A DNA stretch of 64,000 bases from Streptomyces sp. NRRL S-1022 (GTDB lineage Bacteria; Actinomycetota; Actinomycetes; Streptomycetales; Streptomycetaceae). The stretch is taken from the NCBI RefSeq assembly GCF_000720135.1, contig NZ_JOIU01000022.1, forward strand, positions 80,178 to 144,177, read 5' to 3'. A program made the translations under genes and the position numbers. Positions 34,699-44,308 of the stretch are shown one piece after another (position 1 is the first letter of the stretch; every line of letters begins with the position of its first letter). Under the pieces are notes generated by a model, which did no database searches, was not told the DNA's origin, and saw only the letters and a program-made list of their open reading frames with translations.

Positions 34699-36218
34699 CG
34701 GCCGGCCTCCTGGGTGGTGTTGAGGATGTTGACGCCCTTGAAGAGGGCGGACGGGCATCCGTGCGACACGGCGGCCACCTGGCCCGGCTGGGCCTTGCCG
34801 CAGTTGAAGGCACCGCCGAGGACGTACGTCTGCGGCCCGCCGACGGCGGCCATGGAGCCCCAGAAGTCCGTGGTCGTGGCCTGGTACGCGACGTCCTTCA
34901 GCTGCCCGGTGATCCGCCCGTTCTCGATCCGGAAGAAGCGCTGGCCGGTGAACTGGAAGTTGTAGCGCTGCATGTCGATCGACCAGGACCGGTCCCCGAC
35001 GACGTAGATGCCCCGGTCGACACCCCCGATCAGGTCCTCGGTGGACAGCCCGGCCGGATCCGGCCGCAGGGACACGTTGGCCATGCGCTGCACCGGCACG
35101 TGCGCCGGAGAGTCGGCGTACGCGCACCCGTTGGACCGCTCGAAGCCGGTCAGCCGGGCGATCCGCCGGTCCAGCTGGTAGCCGACCAGCGTGCCGTCCT
35201 TCACCAGGTCCCAGGACTGCGCCTCGACGCCCTCGTCGTCGTAGCCGATGGTGGCGAGGCCGTGCTCGGCGGTGCGGTCGCCGGTGACGTTCATCAGCTC
35301 GGAGCCGTACCGCAGCCTGCCCAGCTGGTCGAAGGTGGCGAAGGAGGTGCCGGCGTAGGCCGCCTCGTAGCCGAGGGCGCGGTCCAGCTCGGTGGCGTGG
35401 CCGATGGACTCGTGGATGGTCAGCCACAGGTTGGACGGGTCGACCACCAGGTCGTACAGGCCCGGCTCCACGCTCGGCGCCCGCATCTTCTCGGCGAGCA
35501 GCTCCGGGATCCGCTCCAGCTCGCCGTCCCAGTCCCAGCCGGTCCCGGTCAGGTACTCCCAGCCGCGGCCGGCCGGCGGGGCGAGGGTGCGCATCGAGTC
35601 GAACTCGCCGCTCGACTCGTCGACCGACACCGCCGTCAGCTGCGGATGCAGCCGCACCCGCTGCTGGGTCGTCACGGTCCCGGCCGTATCGGCGTAGAAC
35701 TTGTTCTCGTGGACGGTGAGCAGCGACGCGTCCACGTGGTCGACGCCGTTCGCGGACAGCAGCCGGTTGCTCCAGTCCGCGAGCAGTGCCGACTTCTCCT
35801 CGTCCGGCACCGAGAACGGGTCGGTCTCGTACGACGACACCCACGTCCGGTCGGCGTGCACCGGCTCGTCGGCCAGCTCCACCCGCTCGTCGCTCCCGGC
35901 GGCCTTGATCACCTGCGCGGACAGCTTGGCCATCGCCACCGCCTGCGAGGCGACCCGGGCGGCGGCGTCCATGGTCAGGTCCACCCCGGAGGCGAAGCCC
36001 CACGTACCGCCGTGCACGACCCGTACCGCGTAGCCGAGGTCGGTGGAATCCGACGATCCGGCGGGCTTGGCGTCCCGCAGCCGCCAGGACGCGCTGCGCA
36101 CCCGCTCGAACCGGAAGTCCGCGTGCTCGGCCCCGAGCGCACGCGCGCGTGCGAGCGCGGCGTCGGCGAGGGCGCGCAGGGGTAGTGCCAGGAACGACTG
36201 ATCGATGTCATGGGGCAC
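34695..36218 (-). CDS. tldD: TldD metalloprotease subunit
   Basis: This 507-residue catalytic subunit of TldD/TldE has the zinc motif HESIGH (His269, Glu270, His274) in LTIHESIGHATELDRALGYE. A later Cys in the C-terminal half is a likely third ligand. The N-terminal segment LGAEHADFRFERVRSASWRL and YAVRVVHGGTWGFASG are typical. It is the first gene of the tldD-tldE pair, divergent from the large ATPase gene at 36311, with a 92-base shared promoter region. No RiPP precursor gene is seen nearby. Confidence 0.95.
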   Translation of the reverse strand: MPHDIDQSFLALPLRALADAALARARALGAEHADFRFERVRSASWRLRDAKPAGSSDSTDLGYAVRVVHGGTWGFASGVDLTMDAAARVASQAVAMAKLSAQVIKAAGSDERVELADEPVHADRTWVSSYETDPFSVPDEEKSALLADWSNRLLSANGVDHVDASLLTVHENKFYADTAGTVTTQQRVRLHPQLTAVSVDESSGEFDSMRTLAPPAGRGWEYLTGTGWDWDGELERIPELLAEKMRAPSVEPGLYDLVVDPSNLWLTIHESIGHATELDRALGYEAAYAGTSFATFDQLGRLRYGSELMNVTGDRTAEHGLATIGYDDEGVEAQSWDLVKDGTLVGYQLDRRIARLTGFERSNGCAYADSPAHVPVQRMANVSLRPDPAGLSTEDLIGGVDRGIYVVGDRSWSIDMQRYNFQFTGQRFFRIENGRITGQLKDVAYQATTTDFWGSMAAVGGPQTYVLGGAFNCGKAQPGQVAAVSHGCPSALFKGVNILNTTQEAGR

Positions 36219-36310
36219 GGGTGGGCATCCCTTCGGCTGTCGCCCGTGAAGAACCCGGAGTTTTCCGGTATCGCGGTCGCGTTGTCAGTGGCAAGTGTCA
36301 GTATCTCCCC

Positions 36311-39300
36311 ATGCAAGGTTGGGGGCGGGAGTTCCGTTCGTGGCTGCTGTCGCTCGACGAGCGCGGCATGCGGGGGTTGTTGACACACCATCAGTGCTTG
36401 CGCCGCAGGCAGTGCGTGCATCTGCGGCGCGTCAAGGAGGGCGGCAAGGACGCCCAGGCGGCCTCGCGGCGCGAGGCCCAGTCCGTGCGCGTGTGGCTGA
36501 CCACGGCGACCGAGCCGATGCTGCACGGGGTCGCCGCGTGCGGTGTCGCCTGGGCCTCCCGCGCGCTGGTCTTCACCTACGGCTTCGCCCGGGAGGTGGT
36601 GGCGCACCCCTCCGTGTCGGACCTGGTCACCATGCTGGAGGTACTGGAGCCGGCGCCGGCCCGCTGCGCGCTGTACGGGCTGCTGGCCCCCGAAGCCCTG
36701 GGCCGCCTGCCCGCGGCGGAGGTGGCCGCGGCCCACCTGGCCCGCTGCGTGGCCGCGGCCGACCGTGAACCACCGCCGGACGCGCGGCGGATCGGCCCGG
36801 CGCTGTCGCGCGGGCTCGGGGCGACGGACCGGCGGGAGGAGCGGGGGACACAGGTGCGGTACGACGGTGCGGAGGTGGCGGACGTGGGTGGTGGCCGGAA
36901 CGAGGGCCCCGGGGGGACGCCGGCCGGCGTGTCCCCGGACGGCCTCGCCGCGGAGCCCGGGACCGACGCCGTCCGCCGGGCCGTGACCGGTCTGCGTGCG
37001 GCCGGCGCGGAACTGGCGGACGTCCTCGGCGAGGCCGCCGCCGCGGTGCGCGACGGCAGGACGCCCGCGGCGCCGGAGCGGACGGAGGCCCTCCTCGCCG
37101 CCTGGCTCCAGGAACGCGCGCGGGTGGCGGACACGCTGTCCGCACAGGAGGGGCACTGGCCCTCCGAGGCCGGGTACGCCGGTCTGGAGGCGGAACTCGA
37201 CCGCCTCGACCGGCTCCGGGAGGAACGGGCGGAGGCACGGACCCAGCTCCGGAAACTGCGCCGGCGCGCCGACCAGTACGAGCAGCTGATCGCCGACGCT
37301 GACGAGGAGGCGGAGGCGGAAGGCCTGCGGATGGCCCTCGACGGCATCCGCGACCGGATGACGGCACTGGCGTCCGTACTGGGCGACGAGGTGACGCCGA
37401 CGGACGGCTCCGCCGAGGGCGGGACTCCTGCCGGCGGTGCGGTGTCCGCGGGCGGTGCGGCGTCCGATGGCGGTTCGGCGTCTACCGGCGGCCGGGTTTC
37501 CGCCGACGGTCCGGCGCCCGCTGGCGGTGCGGCTTCCACCGGTGGTGCGGTGTTCGCCGGCGGTGCGGCCTCGGCCGACGGTATGGCCGTCACCGGCGGT
37601 ACGGTCTCGGCCGGCAGCGACGTGCCCGTCGGGGCCGCCGCCGCGGAGCGGGGTTCCCCGGAGCGGTCGGCGGCGGAACCGCAGGGGGAGCCGGCGACTG
37701 CCGCGCCGCCGAGCCCCGCCCAGCCGGCCCCCGAGTCGGCCTCGCAGCACCGGGACCTCGCGGAGGTCCTCCAGCCGGAGCCGGAGCCGGAGCCCTCGGG
37801 GCCGGTGGCGGCGAGGGAACCCGAGCGAGCGCCCGCGCCCCAGCCGGAACCTCCGCGCGCGCCGCGACCACTGCCGGAACCGCCGCGCGCGCCGCAACCG
37901 CATCCGCTGCCGGAACCGGTTCGGCAACCGCAGCCGGTGACGGAGCCGGCCCCTGCGGTCCACCCCGCGCCGGAGCCCGCCGCACCCGCCGCACTCACGC
38001 CCGCTACCGCGCGCACCTCTCCGCCGGAGCCCGAGCCGCCCGCCACGGCCCCCATGCCCGCCGCCGCGCGTACCTCCCCGCCCGCGCCCGAGCCGGCCGC
38101 CACGGCACCGCAGCCCGCAGCCGCCACGGCACCGCAGCCCGCAGCCGTCACGCGCGTCTCCCCGCCCGAGCCCGGGCCCGAGCCCGAGGCGCCCGTCACG
38201 GCACCCGTCGCCAACGGCGGCCCGGCACCGGACGCGGCCGGCGGGGCCACCTCTCCCTGGACGGACCAGGACGAGCCGTCCGCCGTGGCCCGGCTGGTCG
38301 CGCGGGGAGACCTCCCGCAGGCCTACTGGATGACGGCGGTGTCGGACGACGGCCCGCACCGCGCCAAGGCGCTCTCCTTCCTCGCGGCCGCCTTCGCCTG
38401 CACCGACGTGGACGGGGCCACCCAGGTGCAGATGGCGCACGACATCACCTCGCTGCACCTGGTGGAGGACCGGGACGCGCACCTCGTGGCGCTGGCCGCC
38501 GCGATCCGCTCCGGTCTCACGGCCGGCTGGCCGCACGGCGTCGTGAGCGACTTCATCATGCCCTCGGGTCTTTCCCAGCCGTGGCAGCACCTGCTGATGG
38601 CACTGAAGGAGGCGGTACGGGAGTGCCACGTCTTCGTGCCGGGGGCGGACGAGGACCAGGCCGAGCCGGAACACCAGCTCACCGTCGACGACCTGGAGGA
38701 ATCGGCGCGCGTCCTGCTGGAGGACCTCCCGCGCCGGAAGATCAAGTACCAGCGGGCGTCACGTGTCCTGCAGTACCTGACCGGCCCCTCGGGACAACTC
38801 CACCAGGCACTGCGCGCGGTCCTGGACTGGATCTCCGGCGCCGGTGACGCCGCCACCCTCAGGACGGTCAGCGAGAACCTCGGGCGCGGTGAGTACGTCG
38901 ACCGGCTCATCGAGGACGCCGACAGCCGCTTCCGCACCCCGAAGCAGGCCAGGGAGCCCATCCACTCCGGCGCGCTGCGCCAACTGCACGCGACGATCCG
39001 GTCGGTGGGGGAGCTGTCGGCGAAGGCCGCCGCGATGGCCGCCGCCGCGCAGGCCAAGGAGGCCGCCTCCGGCTCGAAGGCACCCCAGTGGGAGACCGCC
39101 CTGGCGGACCTGACGGCCTACGACGAGCCGCTGGGCGTCGGCGGCGCCGCGCTCGGCCTGCTGCGCAGGTGGCTGTCCGCCGAACCCGTCGGCCACTCGG
39201 CGGTGACGGTCGACGCGGACGGCGTGATCGTCCCCTCGGACGACTGCCTGCTGTTCCTGCCGGAGTTGCCCCGGGACGCCGACGGCCGCCCCGACCTCGC

Positions 39301-42300
39301 CGACCCCCGCACGGCTCACGTCCTGACCGGCCTGCTGTCCCCGGTGTCCGCCGAGTCGGCGCTGGAGCAGTACGTGGCCCGCGGCGACCTGCACCTGGCC
39401 CGCGCCCTGGTGCGCGTCGCCGGCGACACCCCCGCCGTGGACGCCGCGGCGCAGGCGGAGTGGCTGGAGGACGCGGTACGGCGGTGCCGCGAGGCGGAGA
39501 AGGACTGGCGGCGCAGGATCGCCGAGCACCACCGCCTGGCCGCCTCGCACCTGGCGCAGATCAGGACGCTCAACCTGATGCCCTCCGACACGGAACGCGA
39601 GTTCACCGGCCGCCTGCAGGAGTTCGCGGACGGCGACGAGGCCGGCCGCTACCGGTACGCGCTGGAGGCCCTGCGGGACCTGGTCGCCGAGCTGACGGAC
39701 AAGGTCGCGGAGTCGACCGAGCGGCTGCGGCAGCGGCTCGACTCCCTCAGGCTCGACCCGGAGCGCCCGCTCTCCGAGTCCGACCACGACCGCATCCTGC
39801 GCCTGATCGACGAGGGCGACACGGTCACCGCGCAGGAGTTCCTCGCACTCGTGGAGAGCGGCGCACGCCTGCCGGACCGCCCGGACGACGAGGGCGCCGA
39901 GCTCCGCGAGTTCCTGGCCGGCCTGGCCGGCCCCGGAGCGCCCTCGCCCGGCGGGGACGGCATCCCCGCCGGATGGTGGGTCGACCGCTACGGCTCCGGG
40001 GCGAAGGTCACCGCCAACGCCGAGCAGGGCCTCGCGTCGTGGCGGGCGCTGTGCACCAAGAGGGGCCGCAACAGCGACTGGAGCCAGCACGTGCCGCGCG
40101 TGCTGCGGCTGCTCGGTCTCAAGCAGCTGGGGCACTTCCAGGCCGAGCCGATCGGGCAGGGGATACGCCGCTTCAAGGGCCGCGCGGGCGTCATCGAGGC
40201 CCCGGGGTACGTGGCCGCGCTGGGATCGCGCGCCACCTCGTACACCGTGCTGCTCATCTGGGAGGAACAGCGCGCCGACGGCCCCCTCGCCCACCTTGAG
40301 GACTCCGACGTCGACGCCAACATCATCCTCTATCTGCACCCGCTCGGCCTGGAGGGCCGGCGGGCCCTCGCCGAGGCCGCGCGCCGCAAGGCCCAGCAGG
40401 CGCTCGTCGTGGACCCGGCCGTGGCAGGCTGGATGGCCGCCCGGGCACCCGGCGCCTTCCGCGCGCTGCAACGGGTGACACTGCCCTGGACGTCGTACGA
40501 CCCCTACACCCCGTTCGTCGCCGGAGCCGTGCCCCCGGAGGTCTTCTACGGCCGCGACCAGGAACTCCGGGAGGTGATGAACCCCGATGGCGGTCTCTTC
40601 CTCTACGGCGGCCGGCAGCTGGGCAAGTCGGCGCTGCTGCGCAGGGTGGCGGAACTCTTCCCGCGCCGCTCCGACGCCAACGTCGCCGTCTACCTGGACC
40701 TGGTCAAGGCCGAGATCGGCCAGGCGGAGTCCCCCGAGCGGATCTGGAAGCTGCTCGCCGACGACCTGAAGCGGCAGCGGGTCATCGACTCCAAGAAGGT
40801 GTCCGACCAAGCGCAGCCCGAGCACGTGGCCAACGCCATCCGGGGCTGGCTGGACGCCGACGACTCCCGGCGGATGCTGATCCTCGCCGACGAGGCGGAC
40901 GCGTTCCTCACCGCCGACTCGCGCCGCCTGTTCCGTGCCGGGGGCGAGTCCACCTTCCAGAACGTCAAGCGGTTCCAGCAGCTCATGGAGCAGACGGACC
41001 GGCGGCTCAAGGTGGTCTTCGCCGGCCTGCACCAGGTGCAGCGCTTCGGTGAGCTGTCCAACGTCTCCACCGCGCACGGCGGTCCCGACGTGCTGGTGGG
41101 GCCGCTGAACCCGACCGCCGCCGTACGGCTGGTCACCGAACCCATGGCGGCCCTGGGCTTCGTCTTCGAGCGGCCGGAACTCGTCTGGCGGATCCTCGCC
41201 ATCACCAACTACCAGGCGAACCTGGTGCAGATCTTCTGCAGCGAGCTGGTCCGCACCCTCCAGGGCCGTTCCCAGCGCGGGCAGGTCCGGCCGACGCCGA
41301 TCACCGAGGCGGACGTCCAGGAGGTCGCGGCCTCGGAAACCGTGCGGACGCGGCTGGCCGAACGCCTGCGGTTCACCATCAACCTGGAGGACCGTTACCG
41401 CGTCCTGACCCTGGTCATAGCCCTGCGCAGCCTTGAGGACGGCTACCGCGGCGACTACTCCGCCGAACAGCTGCTGCAGTGGGCGCGGGAGGCCTGGGAG
41501 GTGGGGTTCCAGGAACTCGGCGTCAAGCAGGTGCAGATCTACCTCAGGGAGATGGTCGGCCTGGGCCTGCTGGTGCAGCTCGGCGACCGGTCCCGGTTCG
41601 CCGTCCGCAGCCCCAACGTCGTCAACATGCTGGGCACGCGCGACGAGCTCCTGCTCGAGCTGCGGGAGACCGAGTTCAGCCAGCCCTACGAGTACGACCC
41701 GCGCGCGGCACGCCGTCTCCTCGGCCGCTACATGAGCAGCGATCCGCACCGCTACGTGACCCGGTACAGCCCCCTCACCGAGGGCCAGCTGCACGAGGCG
41801 GCACAGCCGGGCGTCACCGTGATCGGCACGACCAGGCTGCACCGCCCGGAGCTGATGATCACGGCCACCGAGCGGTTCGCCGAGGCGCGGGGCGTGGAGG
41901 TGCGCAGGGTGGGCGCCGGGGACGACCTGCGCGCCCACCTCACCGACGCCTCCAGGCTGCGCCGGAACTACGTCCTCGCGCTCGACCTGCGCGGCATCGA
42001 CGCGGACGCGCTGCTGGCCGCCGTACGCCTGTGCGTGGAGCACGCGGGGCCGGCCGCCGACGCCCTCGTGCACCAGGCGGAGGGCCGCAAGCGGTCCAAC
42101 CACCGCTCCGTGTTCGTCGTGGCCGACGCGCTGACCGCCGGGGCGGTGCAGGAACCGCAGGGGGCGGAGCCGCTGCCCGTCCGGTTCCTGCGGCCGGAGC
42201 GCTGGTCGGTGGAGAGCCTGCGGGCCTGGCCCGAATGCCCCTTCGTGTCCAAGGCCGACCGCGCCCGGCTGATCCGGACCACCGGCGGCTGGGCCACCTG

Positions 42301-42646
42301 GGTCGAGCCGGCCATCGCCGAGGTCACCGTCAACGGCGCGACGCTCGACAGCGCGCTGGAGAAGATCGGGCGGGCCATCCGACAGCCGTCCAACCTCGAC
42401 CTGCACTGCGAGGCCGCCGGTCTGGACATGCGCGACCTGCACCTGCTCGGCCAGTGGAACGGCTACGTCAGCGAGGGCCAGGGCGTCCCCATCGACCAGG
42501 TCGCCGTGGCCGTGGAGCTGCCCGAGCCGGATACCGAGACCTGGCTCGCCCGGCTGGACCGGCTCGGCCTGATCGACGCCGTACCGGACGGCATCGCGGT
42601 CGACCCCGTGACGTTCCGCGCGGTACGCGCGCGTGCGGGGGAGTGA
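36311..42646 (+). CDS. 2,111-residue multidomain P-loop NTPase (STAND/AAA-like), first gene of a putative conflict module
   Basis: I do not recognise this as a named family. Visible parts are as follows. Residues 1-200: a basic, helical region (MQGWGREFRSWLLSLDERGM...). About 294-350: a coiled coil. About 365-445: a Gly/Ala/Ser repeat region (GGAAS/GGAVS units). About 455-640: a Pro/Glu-rich linker with PEPEPEP runs. Then a long helical region to about 1220. A central ATPase follows, with a FYGRDQELREVM-type entry, Walker A GGRQLGKS (1433-1440) and Walker B MLILADEADAF (1522-1532), and winged-helix-like segments after it. A C-terminal region of about 300 residues ends in another wHTH-like unit. 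No Shine-Dalgarno sequence precedes the ATG, so a later start is possible. The partner gene follows after 5 bases. Confidence 0.85.
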   Translation: MQGWGREFRSWLLSLDERGMRGLLTHHQCLRRRQCVHLRRVKEGGKDAQAASRREAQSVRVWLTTATEPMLHGVAACGVAWASRALVFTYGFAREVVAHPSVSDLVTMLEVLEPAPARCALYGLLAPEALGRLPAAEVAAAHLARCVAAADREPPPDARRIGPALSRGLGATDRREERGTQVRYDGAEVADVGGGRNEGPGGTPAGVSPDGLAAEPGTDAVRRAVTGLRAAGAELADVLGEAAAAVRDGRTPAAPERTEALLAAWLQERARVADTLSAQEGHWPSEAGYAGLEAELDRLDRLREERAEARTQLRKLRRRADQYEQLIADADEEAEAEGLRMALDGIRDRMTALASVLGDEVTPTDGSAEGGTPAGGAVSAGGAASDGGSASTGGRVSADGPAPAGGAASTGGAVFAGGAASADGMAVTGGTVSAGSDVPVGAAAAERGSPERSAAEPQGEPATAAPPSPAQPAPESASQHRDLAEVLQPEPEPEPSGPVAAREPERAPAPQPEPPRAPRPLPEPPRAPQPHPLPEPVRQPQPVTEPAPAVHPAPEPAAPAALTPATARTSPPEPEPPATAPMPAAARTSPPAPEPAATAPQPAAATAPQPAAVTRVSPPEPGPEPEAPVTAPVANGGPAPDAAGGATSPWTDQDEPSAVARLVARGDLPQAYWMTAVSDDGPHRAKALSFLAAAFACTDVDGATQVQMAHDITSLHLVEDRDAHLVALAAAIRSGLTAGWPHGVVSDFIMPSGLSQPWQHLLMALKEAVRECHVFVPGADEDQAEPEHQLTVDDLEESARVLLEDLPRRKIKYQRASRVLQYLTGPSGQLHQALRAVLDWISGAGDAATLRTVSENLGRGEYVDRLIEDADSRFRTPKQAREPIHSGALRQLHATIRSVGELSAKAAAMAAAAQAKEAASGSKAPQWETALADLTAYDEPLGVGGAALGLLRRWLSAEPVGHSAVTVDADGVIVPSDDCLLFLPELPRDADGRPDLADPRTAHVLTGLLSPVSAESALEQYVARGDLHLARALVRVAGDTPAVDAAAQAEWLEDAVRRCREAEKDWRRRIAEHHRLAASHLAQIRTLNLMPSDTEREFTGRLQEFADGDEAGRYRYALEALRDLVAELTDKVAESTERLRQRLDSLRLDPERPLSESDHDRILRLIDEGDTVTAQEFLALVESGARLPDRPDDEGAELREFLAGLAGPGAPSPGGDGIPAGWWVDRYGSGAKVTANAEQGLASWRALCTKRGRNSDWSQHVPRVLRLLGLKQLGHFQAEPIGQGIRRFKGRAGVIEAPGYVAALGSRATSYTVLLIWEEQRADGPLAHLEDSDVDANIILYLHPLGLEGRRALAEAARRKAQQALVVDPAVAGWMAARAPGAFRALQRVTLPWTSYDPYTPFVAGAVPPEVFYGRDQELREVMNPDGGLFLYGGRQLGKSALLRRVAELFPRRSDANVAVYLDLVKAEIGQAESPERIWKLLADDLKRQRVIDSKKVSDQAQPEHVANAIRGWLDADDSRRMLILADEADAFLTADSRRLFRAGGESTFQNVKRFQQLMEQTDRRLKVVFAGLHQVQRFGELSNVSTAHGGPDVLVGPLNPTAAVRLVTEPMAALGFVFERPELVWRILAITNYQANLVQIFCSELVRTLQGRSQRGQVRPTPITEADVQEVAASETVRTRLAERLRFTINLEDRYRVLTLVIALRSLEDGYRGDYSAEQLLQWAREAWEVGFQELGVKQVQIYLREMVGLGLLVQLGDRSRFAVRSPNVVNMLGTRDELLLELRETEFSQPYEYDPRAARRLLGRYMSSDPHRYVTRYSPLTEGQLHEAAQPGVTVIGTTRLHRPELMITATERFAEARGVEVRRVGAGDDLRAHLTDASRLRRNYVLALDLRGIDADALLAAVRLCVEHAGPAADALVHQAEGRKRSNHRSVFVVADALTAGAVQEPQGAEPLPVRFLRPERWSVESLRAWPECPFVSKADRARLIRTTGGWATWVEPAIAEVTVNGATLDSALEKIGRAIRQPSNLDLHCEAAGLDMRDLHLLGQWNGYVSEGQGVPIDQVAVAVELPEPDTETWLARLDRLGLIDAVPDGIAVDPVTFRAVRARAGE

Positions 42647-42651
42647 GGGCG

Positions 42652-44127
42652 GTGGATCTCACGGGGGACGAACTGGCCGCGCTCCCGGGGGTACGCGGCC
42701 AGATCGAGCGCATCACCGACGATCTGGCCGCCGGCCGCAACTGCGTGTGGCTGCTGCCGGACCACCTGGTCGTGGCCGGGTACGCCGGGGAACTGCACCG
42801 CGCGGTGCTGGCCCGCTCGCCCGAACACGTCCAGGTGCCCGAGCCCGGTACCGTGCGGGCCGAGCCGGTGCCCGCGCAGCCGTCCCCGCACCCGCTCGTC
42901 ACCGCGGACGTCCCGCTGCTCGACGGGTTCGACGACGGCTTCGACATCGGCTGGGACCTGCCGGGGCCGCGCCGGGAACAGCCGCCCGCCCGCGCGGGCG
43001 GCGGACCGTCCGAGCTGATGACCCGGCTGGCCAAGGGGCTCTCCGTCGCTCCGGAGCGCGCGGTCGACGAGCTGACCGCCCCCGGCGCGCACTGGCGGCC
43101 CGTCATCGGCATACGGGCGTGGCTGGAACCCGACGTCCGGCACGGTGCCGGGGGCGAACGCGGCCACGACGTCGCCCGCCTGGTGCGCGCCCTGGACGCC
43201 GCCGTCAAGGACGTCGGGCTGCTTCCGGAGCAGCGTCCCCGGGTGATGGTCACCGGCCGGCTGCGGGACCTGCCGCCGCAGCTCCCCGACGAGCTGGAGC
43301 TGGAGCTGGCCACCACCTCGGTGCACTGGTGGTGGGGCACCGTGGGCCGGCTGGACAGCGCCACGCTCCTGGACGGACTGCGCGGCACCGACCGGCACCG
43401 GACCGCCCCCGGCGGCACCCTCCTGCGGACCCGCGTCCTGCGGGCGCTGCGCGCCGAGGTGGTCGGTGAGCTGTGCGGGGCGGACCTGGCCCTCGCGGCG
43501 GAGCTGTTCGACTGCTGGGACGGCAGCGACCGCTCCCTCGACGAGTGCCTGCGCGCGTCCCTGGCGGCCCGGGCACCCGAGCGGGGCGCCGACTGCCCGC
43601 CGGTACGCAGCGGGGCGGCCCTGCAGCACAAGCCGCCGTCGGCACTCCGCGAGGCCTGGGCGCGCGGTGTCGTGCAGGCCTGGGAGGGCAGGCCCCGGCT
43701 GCACCCCGCCGTCTGGCACGCCGACGGCGGCGAGGGACGCCCCGACCAGCTGAGCGTCCTGGTCGGCCAGGCCCAGGCCCGGGTCCTCATGCCGTGGCTG
43801 GAGGAGGCGCGCCGGCGGCTCGCGGAGCTGGCGTTGTCGCACGCGAACCGGCCGGCCCGGGAACTGGTGGAGCTGTACGTGCGCAATCGCCTCAAGGACC
43901 ACACCACCCGCCCGGAGCGCACCTTCCTGGCCGCGGAGGCGTCCGAGCTGGAGCGGGCCTGTCTGCGGGGGCACGTCTCGCTGCCGACGGACGAGCGGCT
44001 GCTGCTGGCGGCCGTGGTCCGGGCGCGCAACACGCTCTCCCACCGTCAGGTGCTGCGGGACGACCACCTCGACGACCTCTGTGCGAAGCTGACCGCCGCC
44101 GATCTGCGCTGGGGACGCGACACCTAG
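42652..44127 (+). CDS. Partner protein with C-terminal HEPN-like RNase motif
   Basis: This 491-residue protein has a first half (VDLTGDELAALPGVRGQIER...) that I do not recognise; residues about 60-130 are Pro-rich. The C-terminal region is helical and carries R-N-T-L-S-H at residues 459-464, in VVRARNTLSHRQVLRDDHLD. This is the Rx4-6H motif, with Asn after Arg, that defines the active site of HEPN ribonucleases. A preceding helix (RPARELVELYVRNRLKDH) fits a HEPN helical bundle. The GTG at 42652 has GGGGGAG 8 bases upstream; another GTG at 42643 overlaps the previous stop but lacks spacing. Tight linkage to the ATPase suggests one functional unit, with RNase as effector. Confidence 0.8.
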   Translation: MDLTGDELAALPGVRGQIERITDDLAAGRNCVWLLPDHLVVAGYAGELHRAVLARSPEHVQVPEPGTVRAEPVPAQPSPHPLVTADVPLLDGFDDGFDIGWDLPGPRREQPPARAGGGPSELMTRLAKGLSVAPERAVDELTAPGAHWRPVIGIRAWLEPDVRHGAGGERGHDVARLVRALDAAVKDVGLLPEQRPRVMVTGRLRDLPPQLPDELELELATTSVHWWWGTVGRLDSATLLDGLRGTDRHRTAPGGTLLRTRVLRALRAEVVGELCGADLALAAELFDCWDGSDRSLDECLRASLAARAPERGADCPPVRSGAALQHKPPSALREAWARGVVQAWEGRPRLHPAVWHADGGEGRPDQLSVLVGQAQARVLMPWLEEARRRLAELALSHANRPARELVELYVRNRLKDHTTRPERTFLAAEASELERACLRGHVSLPTDERLLLAAVVRARNTLSHRQVLRDDHLDDLCAKLTAADLRWGRDT

Positions 44128-44211
44128 TGCGGCGGCCGGGAGAACGCGCCGGCGAGGGGTGCGACTGTAGGAATCCCACAGGGTCTCCGGTGAGCCACTG
44201 TCGGTGCCCGC

Positions 44212-44242
44212 TTGTCCCCGCGCGTGGCGGTACCGATAGGTT
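44212..44242 (+). promoter_or_regulatory. Candidate promoter for fabG-inhA
   Basis: TTGTCC at 44212 and TAGGTT at 44237 are separated by 19 bases, with about 66 bases to the fabG start. The spacing is a little long, so this is only a candidate. Confidence 0.35.
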
Positions 44243-44308
44243 TTCGCTGAAGCCGCCTGTCATCCAGGAGTCCGGGCGGGTGTAGGACGCTATCGAAAGG
44301 GTGATCCG

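Noticed and set aside
34695..36218. RiPP cluster because of TldD/TldE
   Set aside because: No precursor peptide, radical SAM maturase or transporter lies beside the pair. The location between tyrS and fabG suggests a general protease role.
36149..36310. N-terminal extension of the large ATPase
   Set aside because: It would begin inside the divergent tldD gene, and the Arg-rich sequence lacks family-like character. The ATG at 36311 is more reasonable, although no Shine-Dalgarno sequence is seen.
38759..42442. A very long open frame (about 1,227 codons) on the minus strand
   Set aside because: It is antisense to the ATPase gene. Its Gly/Arg/His/Val-rich translation has no motif, and the plus strand shows Walker A, Walker B and consistent codon bias.
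36219..44308. Integrase, transposase, att sites or terminal repeats around the ATPase/HEPN pair
   Set aside because: I looked for recombinase genes, tRNA targets and matching direct or inverted repeats at both ends and saw none. Base composition equals that of the neighbours.
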